Of a stretch of DNA of 64,000 nucleotides, positions 7,590 to 15,059 are shown in pieces. Numbering within the stretch: the stretch's first letter is position 1; each line of letters opens with the position of its first letter. The notes beneath the pieces are model-generated. The model made no database searches and had not been told where the DNA came from. It saw nothing but the letters and a program-made list of their open reading frames with translations. The position numbers and the translations under genes were made by a program. The stretch spans positions 376,491 through 440,490 of the forward strand of contig NZ_AZGK01000001.1 of NCBI RefSeq assembly GCF_001435315.1. Reading direction: 5' to 3'. The stretch is from Lentilactobacillus parabuchneri DSM 5707 = NBRC 107865. GTDB taxonomy: Bacteria; Bacillota; Bacilli; Lactobacillales; Lactobacillaceae.

Positions 7590-8516
7590 TTACATTTCTT
7601 GATGATTCAACCATTTTCTGACGTCTGCTTCAATCTGTGTGATTGTTTCTGGGTGTTCAACCAGGTTATACCAATTGGGTCGCGTCTTATTTCGAAACCA
7701 CGTTAACTGCCGTTTGGCATAATGTCTGGAATCTTTTTTCACCAGGTCAACCGCTTCTTCCAAAGTGATATCGCCCTTAAAATACGGGTAAAATTCATGG
7801 TAGCCAATTCCCTTGCCTGCCTGATATTCAGTTCCGTGATGGGCATAGAGAAATTTGGCCTCCTCAAGTAAGCCGGCCGCCATCATCATATCCACCCGTT
7901 GATTGATTCGTTGATAAAGCAGCGCCCGATCGGTGGTTAATCCAATCAAGAACGCGTCAAAGGACCTGCCATCATTTTTTTGATCAGAAAATCGGCGGCC
8001 AGTTTTTATGTAGACTTCCAATGCCCGAATCACACGGCGGACGTTATTGACGGGAATTTCAGCCGCAGCTTGAGGATCTACTTCTGCCAACCGGTCGTGG
8101 AGGGCTTGGTTGCCTTTTTCGTCAGCCTGTTCGCGGAGCTGTTTTCTAAGGTCGGCATTTTGATATTGATCACCTCCCAGCTCCAAGCCGTCGAGTAACG
8201 CCTGAAGATAAAAGCCGGTGCCACCAACAATGATTGGCAGCTTGCCTGAAGAAGTGATTAAGTCAATGGCTTTAATTGCTTCGGAAACAAAATCAGCCAC
8301 TGAGAAGCGCTCGTCAATGTCTCGAATGTCGATCAAATGATGGGTGATCCCATCCATTTCTTTTGCGGTCACTTTTGCCGTTCCAATGTCGAGTCCGCGA
8401 TAAACCTGCATCGAATCACCGGAAATGATTTCACCGTTGAATTGATGAGCAAGTTGAATGGACAATGCCGTTTTGCCGACAGCAGTTGGACCGACAATCG
8501 CGAGAACTTTCTTCAT
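7590..8516 (-). CDS. miaA: tRNA dimethylallyltransferase
   Basis: Transfers a dimethylallyl group to A37 of tRNAs that read UNN codons. The 308-residue product shows the P-loop GPTAVGKTALS (residues 8-18), the DSMQVYRGLDIGTAK segment, the HHLID and GGTGFYLQALL motifs and the C-terminal KRQLTWFR motif; length is normal for the family. The start overlaps the end of the glycerophosphodiesterase gene by 4 bp (ATGA), so the two are co-translated. No terminator follows it; read-through into glnRA is possible and would put part of glnRA expression outside GlnR-promoter control. Confidence 0.97.
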   Translation of the reverse strand: MKKVLAIVGPTAVGKTALSIQLAHQFNGEIISGDSMQVYRGLDIGTAKVTAKEMDGITHHLIDIRDIDERFSVADFVSEAIKAIDLITSSGKLPIIVGGTGFYLQALLDGLELGGDQYQNADLRKQLREQADEKGNQALHDRLAEVDPQAAAEIPVNNVRRVIRALEVYIKTGRRFSDQKNDGRSFDAFLIGLTTDRALLYQRINQRVDMMMAAGLLEEAKFLYAHHGTEYQAGKGIGYHEFYPYFKGDITLEEAVDLVKKDSRHYAKRQLTWFRNKTRPNWYNLVEHPETITQIEADVRKWLNHQEM

Positions 8517-9259
8517 TCCAAGCCACCTCTCATTTCAGCCCTCAACTGGACAGCTCTTGCCGGATAGTCGGTAATAATGGCCGCCATGTTCCGCTCAAAG
8601 CAATATTGCATGTCCTCGGTAGAATTAACCGTCCATGGGCGTAAAAGCGCTGCAGGGGCGAAAAATGGGTGCCGTTTGAGCCAGCGGATATCGGGATGAA
8701 AATCAGAAATCAGATGCCCCTTTTTTAATGTTTTGGCCTCTTTTGCGGCCGTCTTAAACAATTTTGCACCGGACGTTTTCGGATCAAGACTATTTAAGAT
8801 CTCCAACGAATGGGCATTGAAGCTTGAATAAATTAGCTGGAATGGATAATCAATCGAGGAAAAGTAGTCAAAAACCGCTTTTTCAATGCCGGGATACTGA
8901 ATCTTGTTGGTTTTTAACTCCAAATTAAAAATTCCGGTAAATTGATCTTTAATCAGAAGCTCAACGACTTCTTGAAGTGTGGGTACGGCAGTCCCTTTGA
9001 ACTCTTCGCTGAAACGAATTCCGGCATCTAAATGCTTAATCTCCGCTAGATTTTTATCCACAATTCGACCTGAACCATTCGTTGTTCGATCGACGGTTTC
9101 ATCGTGCATGATAATGAATTGCTGATCCTTGGAAAAATGAACGTCGGTCTCAATACCGTCTGCTCCGTCATCAATAGCGGTTTGAAAAGAAATCAATGTG
9201 TTTTCAGGCCGGTTGCCCTTGCTTCCCCGATGAGCAATAATTTTGGTGTCAATTTTCAC
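8513..9259 (-). CDS. Glycerophosphodiester phosphodiesterase
   Basis: A GDPD-family TIM-barrel of 248 residues that hydrolyses glycerophosphodiesters to sn-glycerol 3-phosphate and an alcohol. Visible signatures are the catalytic HRG (residues 10-12) with PENTLISF, the metal-site GADGIETDVHFSKD, and MHDETVDRTTNGSG; later NLELK contributes the second acidic set. There is no signal peptide, so it is a cytoplasmic UgpQ-like type rather than the secreted GlpQ type. It is transcribed with miaA (4-bp overlap) and diverges from the DUF3042 gene. Confidence 0.93.
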   Translation of the reverse strand: MKIDTKIIAHRGSKGNRPENTLISFQTAIDDGADGIETDVHFSKDQQFIIMHDETVDRTTNGSGRIVDKNLAEIKHLDAGIRFSEEFKGTAVPTLQEVVELLIKDQFTGIFNLELKTNKIQYPGIEKAVFDYFSSIDYPFQLIYSSFNAHSLEILNSLDPKTSGAKLFKTAAKEAKTLKKGHLISDFHPDIRWLKRHPFFAPAALLRPWTVNSTEDMQYCFERNMAAIITDYPARAVQLRAEMRGGLE

Positions 9260-9358
9260 AATAAAACTCCTTTTGAACGATTATTTAGTCAATTAACTAG
9301 ATATCTGAATTAAAATAAAGCATAATGAATGTATAAACAAGCATTGGAGGGTTTAGAT

Positions 9359-9535
9359 ATGAAACATTTTACTAACGGACTCATTGTCGGTGTTCTCGGA
9401 ACGGTTGCTGCTGGTGTTGGCGCATTGTTGACTTTCAAGAAGTCAGTCGTTGACCCAATTGAAGACGAAGAACAAAAGTTTGAATCAAACCGTAAAAAGG
9501 CAATGCGTAAGAGCCGCGCCGCACACCATGGATAA
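9359..9535 (+). CDS. DUF3042 family small membrane-anchored protein
   Basis: A 58-residue protein with one N-terminal hydrophobic segment (FTNGLIVGVLGTVAAGVGALLTF) followed by the family hallmark KKSVVDPIEDEEQKFESNRKKAMRKSRAAHH. DUF3042 proteins are small lactic acid bacterial proteins of unknown function, with a cytoplasmic charged tail. The start at 9359 follows TTGGAGGG; the longer in-frame reading from 9329 would place the start ahead of this site. It diverges from the glycerophosphodiesterase gene. Confidence 0.88.
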   Translation: MKHFTNGLIVGVLGTVAAGVGALLTFKKSVVDPIEDEEQKFESNRKKAMRKSRAAHHG

Positions 9536-9576
9536 TCGTTTATCCAGTAAAATTTAAAAATTGAATTTTATGAAAT

Positions 9577-9618
9577 AAAAAATGGACTATGAGCAAGATT
9601 TGCTCATAGTCCTATTTT
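9577..9618. terminator. Bidirectional terminator
   Basis: A perfect 13-bp stem GGACTATGAGCAA/TTGCTCATAGTCC with loop GAT, flanked by A-run and T-run, serves the convergent DUF3042 and rhodanese-like genes. Confidence 0.9.
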
Positions 9619-9619
9619 A

Positions 9620-10033
9620 TCAATAATTGCTCTTTTTTTCCTTACCATTCCAGCCTTGATAACCACTTTTTAAGATGTACAGGTCTTTATAACCCTTCTT
9701 GCTTAAAAATAAGGCAGCTCGTTTGCTGATGGTTTTTCCCTGGTCATACATATAAACAGGTAAATCTGGCCGAAGCTGAGTGTAAAAGTTTCTAATTGTC
9801 GAATAAGGAAGACTACGTGCTCCTAAAATATGACCATCTTTGAAACTTTTCTGCTCACGTAAATCAATCACTTGGGCTTTACGCATACCCTTTTGGAATT
9901 CGTCATTCTTTAAGTAAGTAGCGGCTTGTTTTACCCGCATATTTTGAATGATGGTATATCCTCCCCAAGCGATTAAAATAACGACCAATATGATGGTCAT
10001 GACTAAGTTTCCTGTATTTGCTCCAATTATCAA
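9620..10033 (-). CDS. Membrane-anchored rhodanese-like protein without active-site cysteine
   Basis: An N-terminal membrane helix (MTIILVVILIAWGGYTII) is followed by a single rhodanese domain: VIDLREQKSFKDGHILGARSLPYS is the conserved first half, and LSKKGYKDLYILKSGYQGW the C-terminal half. The active-site loop reads MYDQGKTIS, with no cysteine at all, so sulfur transfer by persulfide is not expected; a binding or regulatory role is more likely (inference). The reading frame opens with TTG at 10033, preceded by GAAGGA at 8 nt; an internal ATG (10000) with AGGA also fits, so the start is uncertain. Downstream of glcK by 24 bp, a common neighbour in lactobacilli. Confidence 0.85.
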   Translation of the reverse strand: MIIGANTGNLVMTIILVVILIAWGGYTIIQNMRVKQAATYLKNDEFQKGMRKAQVIDLREQKSFKDGHILGARSLPYSTIRNFYTQLRPDLPVYMYDQGKTISKRAALFLSKKGYKDLYILKSGYQGWNGKEKKSNY

Positions 10034-10057
10034 CTAAAACATCCTTCTTTCAGATTT

Positions 10058-11044
10058 TTATTTTGCTGCAAATGGTTGGTTGTTTCTAAATTGTAATGCC
10101 AGTGAGGCAGCACCAATGACACCGGCATCGTTTCCTAATTGTGCCAACTTCAATTTGGTTGAATCCCGAACTGAAGGAAACGCATTTTCCTGGAAGTAAC
10201 GGGTGGTTGGCTGCAGCAGCGTATTGCCGGCATTTGAAACCCCACCACCAATGATAATATTTTCAGGATTAAGGGTGTTTCCAATGTGTGATAACGCCAA
10301 ACCTAAGTAAGAACAAACCCGATCAACAATTTGGTTGGCCAAAATATCACCGTTATCAGCAAGGAAGAACACCATCTTGGAAGTTAAGTCTTCGTCACCA
10401 TCAATTAGTTCTTTGATCCGTGACTTACCGGTAAAGGTCTGTGCCATATCCTTTGCGATGTGGACAACCCCGGTTGCTGAAGCGTACTGTTCCAAACAAC
10501 CGCGTTTGCCACATGTACATTGATAGCCGTTTGGTACAACGGTAATGTGGCCGACTTCTCCGGCGCCACCATTAATGCCGTGGACCAACTTGCCATTCGC
10601 AATGACACCACCACCAACACCGGTTCCCAGTGTGATGAAAACAACATCTTGGGCAGTATCGCCGGCACCTTTCCAATACTCACCAAGAGCGGCACTGTTA
10701 GCGTCGTTATCGATGATAATTGGTAAGTTCAAGTTCGCCGAAATAGTTGCCCCAACCGGTTGCACGATATCCCAGCCAAGATTGTAGGCGCCGACAACGG
10801 TTCCTTTTTCACGATCAACGGCGCCCGGCGTCCCCATTCCAATACCAAAAAAGTCTTCAGTATTGTAGTCTTCCTTGCGCATCTGATCACTAATTGATTT
10901 GATCATGTTTGGAACGATGTGGCTTCCATGTTCGCTAATATCAGTTGGGATTCGCCACTTTGCGAGAATATTTCCCTTTGTGTCAATAAACGCAAACTTC
11001 GTTGTGGTTCCACCTAAATCAATTCCGATTAATTTCTTTGCCAA
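10058..11044 (-). CDS. glcK: Glucokinase, ROK family
   Basis: Phosphorylates glucose to glucose 6-phosphate with ATP for intracellular glucose released from disaccharides or taken up by non-PTS routes. Motifs: the phosphate loop IDLGGTTTKFA near the N-terminus, the catalytic DNDANSAALGEY, the glucose-binding H in EVGHI, and the ROK zinc motif CTCGKRGCLEQ. I prefer the TTG at 11044 because AGGGGA lies 7-8 nt upstream; the longer ATG reading (11077) would add 11 residues deep inside yqgQ. The gene overlaps yqgQ by 26 bp. The order yqgQ-glcK after a rhomboid gene is conserved with Bacillus. Confidence 0.95.
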   Translation of the reverse strand: MAKKLIGIDLGGTTTKFAFIDTKGNILAKWRIPTDISEHGSHIVPNMIKSISDQMRKEDYNTEDFFGIGMGTPGAVDREKGTVVGAYNLGWDIVQPVGATISANLNLPIIIDNDANSAALGEYWKGAGDTAQDVVFITLGTGVGGGVIANGKLVHGINGGAGEVGHITVVPNGYQCTCGKRGCLEQYASATGVVHIAKDMAQTFTGKSRIKELIDGDEDLTSKMVFFLADNGDILANQIVDRVCSYLGLALSHIGNTLNPENIIIGGGVSNAGNTLLQPTTRYFQENAFPSVRDSTKLKLAQLGNDAGVIGAASLALQFRNNQPFAAK

Positions 11045-11258
11045 TGTAACTTCCCCTACCTTCTTGTTTTTCTTCAATCCGATGCTCTCGGGTTAAAACC
11101 AATTTTGCATGAATAAACTCGTCATGACTAATCAGCTGGGCTTTGTGAAGGTGATCCAACTCCAACGCCATGACCTCGATGTCCCAAAGCCGTTTGCCGA
11201 CATATACATAAATATCAAATTTTTTCAGCAGTTGCTGAACATCATACAGCGTTTTCAT
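11019..11258 (-). CDS. yqgQ: YqgQ family protein (DUF910)
   Basis: A 79-residue protein with the YqgQ core (TLYDVQQLLKKFDIYVYVGKRLWDIEVMALEL...LY-type helix), a small all-helical fold seen next to glcK in many Firmicutes and of unknown biochemical function; it has been suggested to bind single-stranded nucleic acid. GGAGGATGTGAGATA precedes the ATG. The C-terminal end, basic and disordered, overlaps the start of glcK. Confidence 0.9.
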   Translation of the reverse strand: MKTLYDVQQLLKKFDIYVYVGKRLWDIEVMALELDHLHKAQLISHDEFIHAKLVLTREHRIEEKQEGRGSYIGKEINRN

Positions 11259-11301
11259 TATCTCACATCCTCCTTCAAAATTGTTTTAATTCCGAAAATT
11301 C

Positions 11302-11964
11302 TTAAAATTTTGCCTGCATCCCTATTGTATACAAAACGAAAACGATTACAACCAGCATAATTGCCGCAATCACCCGTTTGACCCGGCTGGTCTTTGAAAA
11401 ACCAACGCCAGTCACGTACGCAATTAAAAAGCCACCCACTAAGCCACCAATGTGTCCCGCAATATCGATGCCGGAAACAAAGATGTCCGTCCCAATATTC
11501 AGCACGATAAATAGCAGAAACGTTTTGGCCATTGACACGATTGCCGGATTCTTGGAAAAACTTTCACCCAGCATTAAAAAAGCGCCGAACAAACCAAAGA
11601 TCGCCGTACTGGCACCGGCAGACAATCCGCTGTTGAACGCAAAACTGCCTAAATTTCCCACGATTCCGGACACAAAGAAAATGATGGTAAACCGCCAGTG
11701 GCCAAATAGCTGCTCAACGTACTGACCTATAAAATACAAGGTAATCCCATTCATTAGGATGTGGGTGAATCCAATGTGAATAAAAATGGGTGTCACAAGT
11801 CGCCAATATTGCCCGGCTCGAATCAATGGATTATATTTGGCACCAAACTCAACCAAGGTTACCGGATTTTCGGTTCCCCCCATCACCGACATTAGTCCAA
11901 ACACAACCACCATCGCTGCGAGCAGCAGGTACGTTACGTAAGGTTTGTCTTTAATATTACTCAT
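11302..11964 (-). CDS. Rhomboid-family intramembrane serine protease
   Basis: A 220-residue polytopic membrane protein of six to seven helices. The catalytic dyad is visible: serine in GASTAIFGLFGA and histidine in DIAGHIGGLVGGF; the L1-loop W-R motif appears as GQYWRLVTPIFIHIGFTHILMN. It cleaves membrane proteins within or near their helices. Unlike Bacillus GluP it has no N-terminal cytosolic domain and no C-terminal TPR, being just the protease core. It overlaps the upstream 5-formyl-THF cyclo-ligase gene by 4 bp. Confidence 0.95.
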   Translation of the reverse strand: MSNIKDKPYVTYLLLAAMVVVFGLMSVMGGTENPVTLVEFGAKYNPLIRAGQYWRLVTPIFIHIGFTHILMNGITLYFIGQYVEQLFGHWRFTIIFFVSGIVGNLGSFAFNSGLSAGASTAIFGLFGAFLMLGESFSKNPAIVSMAKTFLLFIVLNIGTDIFVSGIDIAGHIGGLVGGFLIAYVTGVGFSKTSRVKRVIAAIMLVVIVFVLYTIGMQAKF

Positions 11965-12536
11965 AACCCCTCCTGATCTTCGCTAAAAATAAGTTGATCG
12001 ATTGGAACATCGAACGTTTCAACATCCCACACCGGTTGTTCAAAAAGTTGGACCGGGGTTGCAATTGAAATGCTGACCCCTTCAAAGCCCTTCAAGAAGC
12101 GATCATAAAAGCCGCCACCATAGCCAACCCGATAATGATTTCTTGAAAATGCCAATCCTGGGACAATTAAGACATCCATTTGATTTTTAGCGATAACCGT
12201 TCCATTAACGGGTTCAATCGTCCCAAACTTTGTCTGATTGAGTTGCGTCTTTTCTTCCAACAGGACAAATTCCATTTGCCGATGGGGCAACGTCCTTGGA
12301 ACCGCCACTTGGATATCATGTGCCAGTGCCTCGTGAATAATTGGTTGGGTATCCAGTTCATCATCCATACTCAACGTCACACCAATCGTGCGACTATTGT
12401 TAAACGCTGGACTATCAAACAGCCGTTGGTATAGTGCGGCTAATTTGGGCTTGTTAGTCGAATCCTTCAGAAAATCATGCAATTTGGTTGTTTGCAGTTC
12501 TCGAAGTGCCCGCTTTGATTGAACTATTTCTGCCAT
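11961..12536 (-). CDS. 5-formyltetrahydrofolate cyclo-ligase
   Basis: Converts 5-formyl-THF to 5,10-methenyl-THF with ATP. The 191-residue product shows the family's KRALRELQ start, the YGGGFYDRFL motif with the conserved GxGGGYYDR-type loop, and the PGLAFSRNHYRVGYGGG segment. The start was set at the second of two adjacent ATGs (12536), 5 nt after AGGTG; the longer reading has no such site. It overlaps the rhomboid gene by 4 bp. The order rpmG, cyclo-ligase, rhomboid, yqgQ, glcK matches Bacillus. Confidence 0.93.
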   Translation of the reverse strand: MAEIVQSKRALRELQTTKLHDFLKDSTNKPKLAALYQRLFDSPAFNNSRTIGVTLSMDDELDTQPIIHEALAHDIQVAVPRTLPHRQMEFVLLEEKTQLNQTKFGTIEPVNGTVIAKNQMDVLIVPGLAFSRNHYRVGYGGGFYDRFLKGFEGVSISIATPVQLFEQPVWDVETFDVPIDQLIFSEDQEGL

Positions 12537-12585
12537 CATATCACCTGATTGTTTGATCGTCAGTATCAATTAATTCATTTGGATA

Positions 12586-12618
12586 TAAAAAAGGTTTGGG
12601 TAATTACCCAAGCCTTAT
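12586..12618 (-). terminator. Terminator overlapping the rpmG stop codon
   Basis: AAGGTTTGGGTAA/TTACCCAAGCCTT forms a tight hairpin followed on the minus strand by a T-run; the rpmG stop codon (12615-12617) lies in the upstream arm. Confidence 0.85.
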
Positions 12619-12764
12619 TTGGTTTCCCGATGTAACGTTACTTTACGCTCGCGTGGGCAATACTTGTTAAGCTCCAAACGGTCAGGATTGTTTCGACGGT
12701 TCTTGCTAGATAAGTAAGTACGTTCATGGCATTCAGTACATTCCATTGTAATGTGTACTCGCAT
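12615..12764 (-). CDS. rpmG: 50S ribosomal protein L33
   Basis: The 49-residue protein ([20 protein letters not shown]... ending VTLHRETK) is a complete L33. It keeps the first zinc-type pair C-x-x-C and a third cysteine in KYCPRERK, where the fourth is replaced, a common lactobacillar variant. GGAGG lies 9 nt upstream of the ATG. It is too short for many ORF callers. It has its own terminator, so most transcription should stop before the cyclo-ligase gene. Confidence 0.96.
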   Translation of the reverse strand: MRVHITMECTECHERTYLSSKNRRNNPDRLELNKYCPRERKVTLHRETK

Positions 12765-12879
12765 GGAATACGACCTCCAAACTTTTTTAAAAATAGCTAG
12801 TCTAATAGCCTCAACTTAAAATATTTTATCATCAATTAAGATAAATTACTAGGATAAAATAGATAAATGTTAAGTACTT

Positions 12880-14931
12880 TTACTTAACAGTCGAAGTTGA
12901 TTGGACCGTGCTCCAGTAGGCCGCATAAATCTTCTTGGCCAGCTGCATATTGTTACTTTCCGCGTTCACTCCCAAGTTTGGCATTGCCAGAGCAACCACC
13001 ACTTGTGGATGAGTCGATGGTGCATACGAAGCCAGACTTAACGTAACCGTCTCGTTGCCGTTATAGAAGGTCTGAGCAGTACCCGTCTTAGCGGAAATTT
13101 CAGGCTTGATCGTATCAAGTGCGCCCCCGGTCTTATACGTGTTGGTTCCGTGGACCACTCGATAAAGACCAGTCGTTACGACATTGCGTTCAGCGGGTGT
13201 CATGTTGATGTAGTTGAGAACCTTTGGCATCACAGTTGCCTTGACCGTTCCTAATTTTCCGTTCTGGCTGGTTCCCCGAATTGCTTGAACAACGTGTGGC
13301 TCAATTCGGTAACCACCGTTGGCAATTGTCGAAATGTATTGGGCAACCTGCATGGTTGTATAGGCATCATAGTTTCCAAATGATAGATCCAGCGCACTTC
13401 CAATATGACTCCGTCCACTTGCACCCTTTAAACCAGTTGATTCACCGGGAATATCGATACCGGTTTTCACGCCGAGGCCAAATTGATTAAAGTAGCCGCG
13501 CATCGTATTGAAGATGCTAGGATTCATTGTTAAGGCGCCACCTTCTACGTATTTAAAGTGAGCTTCTTTCATGGCTAACTGCATCATATAAGAGTTTGAT
13601 GAAACCTGAAGTGCATCACTGGCATCAACAGAAATATTTGCATGGCCATTGTGGTTGAACCACGAAGACTTCTTGACCCCGCCAGTTGTGATCGGCTGGT
13701 CGGTTAATGTGCTGTTAGTAGGTGTGATAACGTGGTCCATCAAGGCACCGGAAACCATTGCCCCTTTGACAACAGACCCCATTACAATTGAACTGTTCAT
13801 TGTTCCCAAAACATTATCAGTAATCTTGGAGGTCTTTGGATTGCGATCGACGCCCCCCATACCGATAATTGCGCCAGTATTAGGATTCATAACCACAGCG
13901 TAAGTTCCGGTAGAATTCCCACCGGCACTGGATTCAGCAGAACGAACCAACGCCTGAAGCTTCTTCTGGAATTTTGCATTAATGGTCAGCTGAAGGTTAT
14001 CACCCTTTTGGCCACCGTACTTTTTAATTTCTTTTTTGATTTGATTATCACTATTCAGGACAATCTGGGTCTGAGATTTGGTTCCGCGAAGAACGGGTTC
14101 ATACTGGCGTTCCAAATAACTTTGGCCGACGCTATCGTTTCGTGAATAGCCTTGAGCCAATAATTCATTAATCCGATCACTTGGAAGACCACTCTTTTCG
14201 TTTGAAACTGTTCCGGTGATTCCTTGAATCGACTGTCCATTTGGATAATTTCGACTCCAACTGGTTCCAACATTGACACCAGGCATATCAGCCAAATGCT
14301 CACCAACCAAAGCAACCTCACGTTGGCTCACGTTATCATCCTTAATGTTAACGGTTGATAATTGATAAGCACTACTCATCTTTGCAAAAATCGTTGCAGC
14401 ATTCTTGGTGGCTTTTGAGAAGGTCGAGCTCGGATAATTTTCAACCTTGGCAACAGCTTTGTCATACTTGGCGTCAGCTGAATACCCCGAAATGCCTGGA
14501 ATTTGCTTTTCAACCTTTGCTAAAGTCGTTTCGTCAGATAAGTAATAATCGGCTAATTGCCGTTTCGTTAAACTACTGGTTGGAACCGTAATGTATTTTG
14601 CAAGCCGATTCGCCACGTTATACATGTCAGACGACAAGACATTAACGCCTTTTGTATAAACAATGGCTTGGTGAGCGGAATTTCCAACCAAAACCTGGCC
14701 AGTAGAATCAAAAATCATCCCTCGCTGAACATTCCCACTCACAACAGATGTGTCAGACCGGTTAACTTCAGCCTTGAATTTGGAACCGTACATCACTTGC
14801 AAATATGCAAGTTGTGTCAGCAGTGCCACAAATAAAATGCCGACAATGATAAAAATGATGTTAATGCGAAACGGCAGTGACGCCGCTTTGCTTTTAGTAG
14901 TTTTTGAATTTCGTTTCTTAAAAATTTTCAC
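12880..14931 (-). CDS. Class B penicillin-binding protein (transpeptidase)
   Basis: A 683-residue monofunctional transpeptidase for peptidoglycan cross-linking, with a short basic cytoplasmic tail, one membrane anchor (INIIFIIVGILFVALLTQLAYLQ, ~residues 24-46), a PBP-dimer domain (RGMIFDSTGQVLVGN and following), and a transpeptidase domain. The three active-site motifs are S-V-V-K in MGSVVKGAM, S-S-N in QVSSNSYMM and K-T-G-T in ISAKTGTAQTF. Its size and dimer domain resemble PBP2A/PbpH or PBP2b types of elongation or division; which one cannot be decided here. Start is GTG with AAGGAG 8 nt upstream. A weak hairpin (12869-12888) overlaps the stop codon. Confidence 0.94.
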   Translation of the reverse strand: MKIFKKRNSKTTKSKAASLPFRINIIFIIVGILFVALLTQLAYLQVMYGSKFKAEVNRSDTSVVSGNVQRGMIFDSTGQVLVGNSAHQAIVYTKGVNVLSSDMYNVANRLAKYITVPTSSLTKRQLADYYLSDETTLAKVEKQIPGISGYSADAKYDKAVAKVENYPSSTFSKATKNAATIFAKMSSAYQLSTVNIKDDNVSQREVALVGEHLADMPGVNVGTSWSRNYPNGQSIQGITGTVSNEKSGLPSDRINELLAQGYSRNDSVGQSYLERQYEPVLRGTKSQTQIVLNSDNQIKKEIKKYGGQKGDNLQLTINAKFQKKLQALVRSAESSAGGNSTGTYAVVMNPNTGAIIGMGGVDRNPKTSKITDNVLGTMNSSIVMGSVVKGAMVSGALMDHVITPTNSTLTDQPITTGGVKKSSWFNHNGHANISVDASDALQVSSNSYMMQLAMKEAHFKYVEGGALTMNPSIFNTMRGYFNQFGLGVKTGIDIPGESTGLKGASGRSHIGSALDLSFGNYDAYTTMQVAQYISTIANGGYRIEPHVVQAIRGTSQNGKLGTVKATVMPKVLNYINMTPAERNVVTTGLYRVVHGTNTYKTGGALDTIKPEISAKTGTAQTFYNGNETVTLSLASYAPSTHPQVVVALAMPNLGVNAESNNMQLAKKIYAAYWSTVQSTSTVK

Positions 14932-15059
14932 AATATTAACTCCTTGCCATGAAACTTATTCTATCAAATTTTTGAAACAAAAACTAGAACCGGTAGTCAA
15001 TCTTTAACTTATTATGATATTCTATAATGTGTTAATCACTATTAAAAAGGATGTAAATT

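Noticed and set aside
12869-12888. GTTAAGTA/TACTTAAC hairpin over the PBP stop codon, considered as terminator
   Set aside because: No proper T-run follows on the minus strand; noted in the gene entry only.
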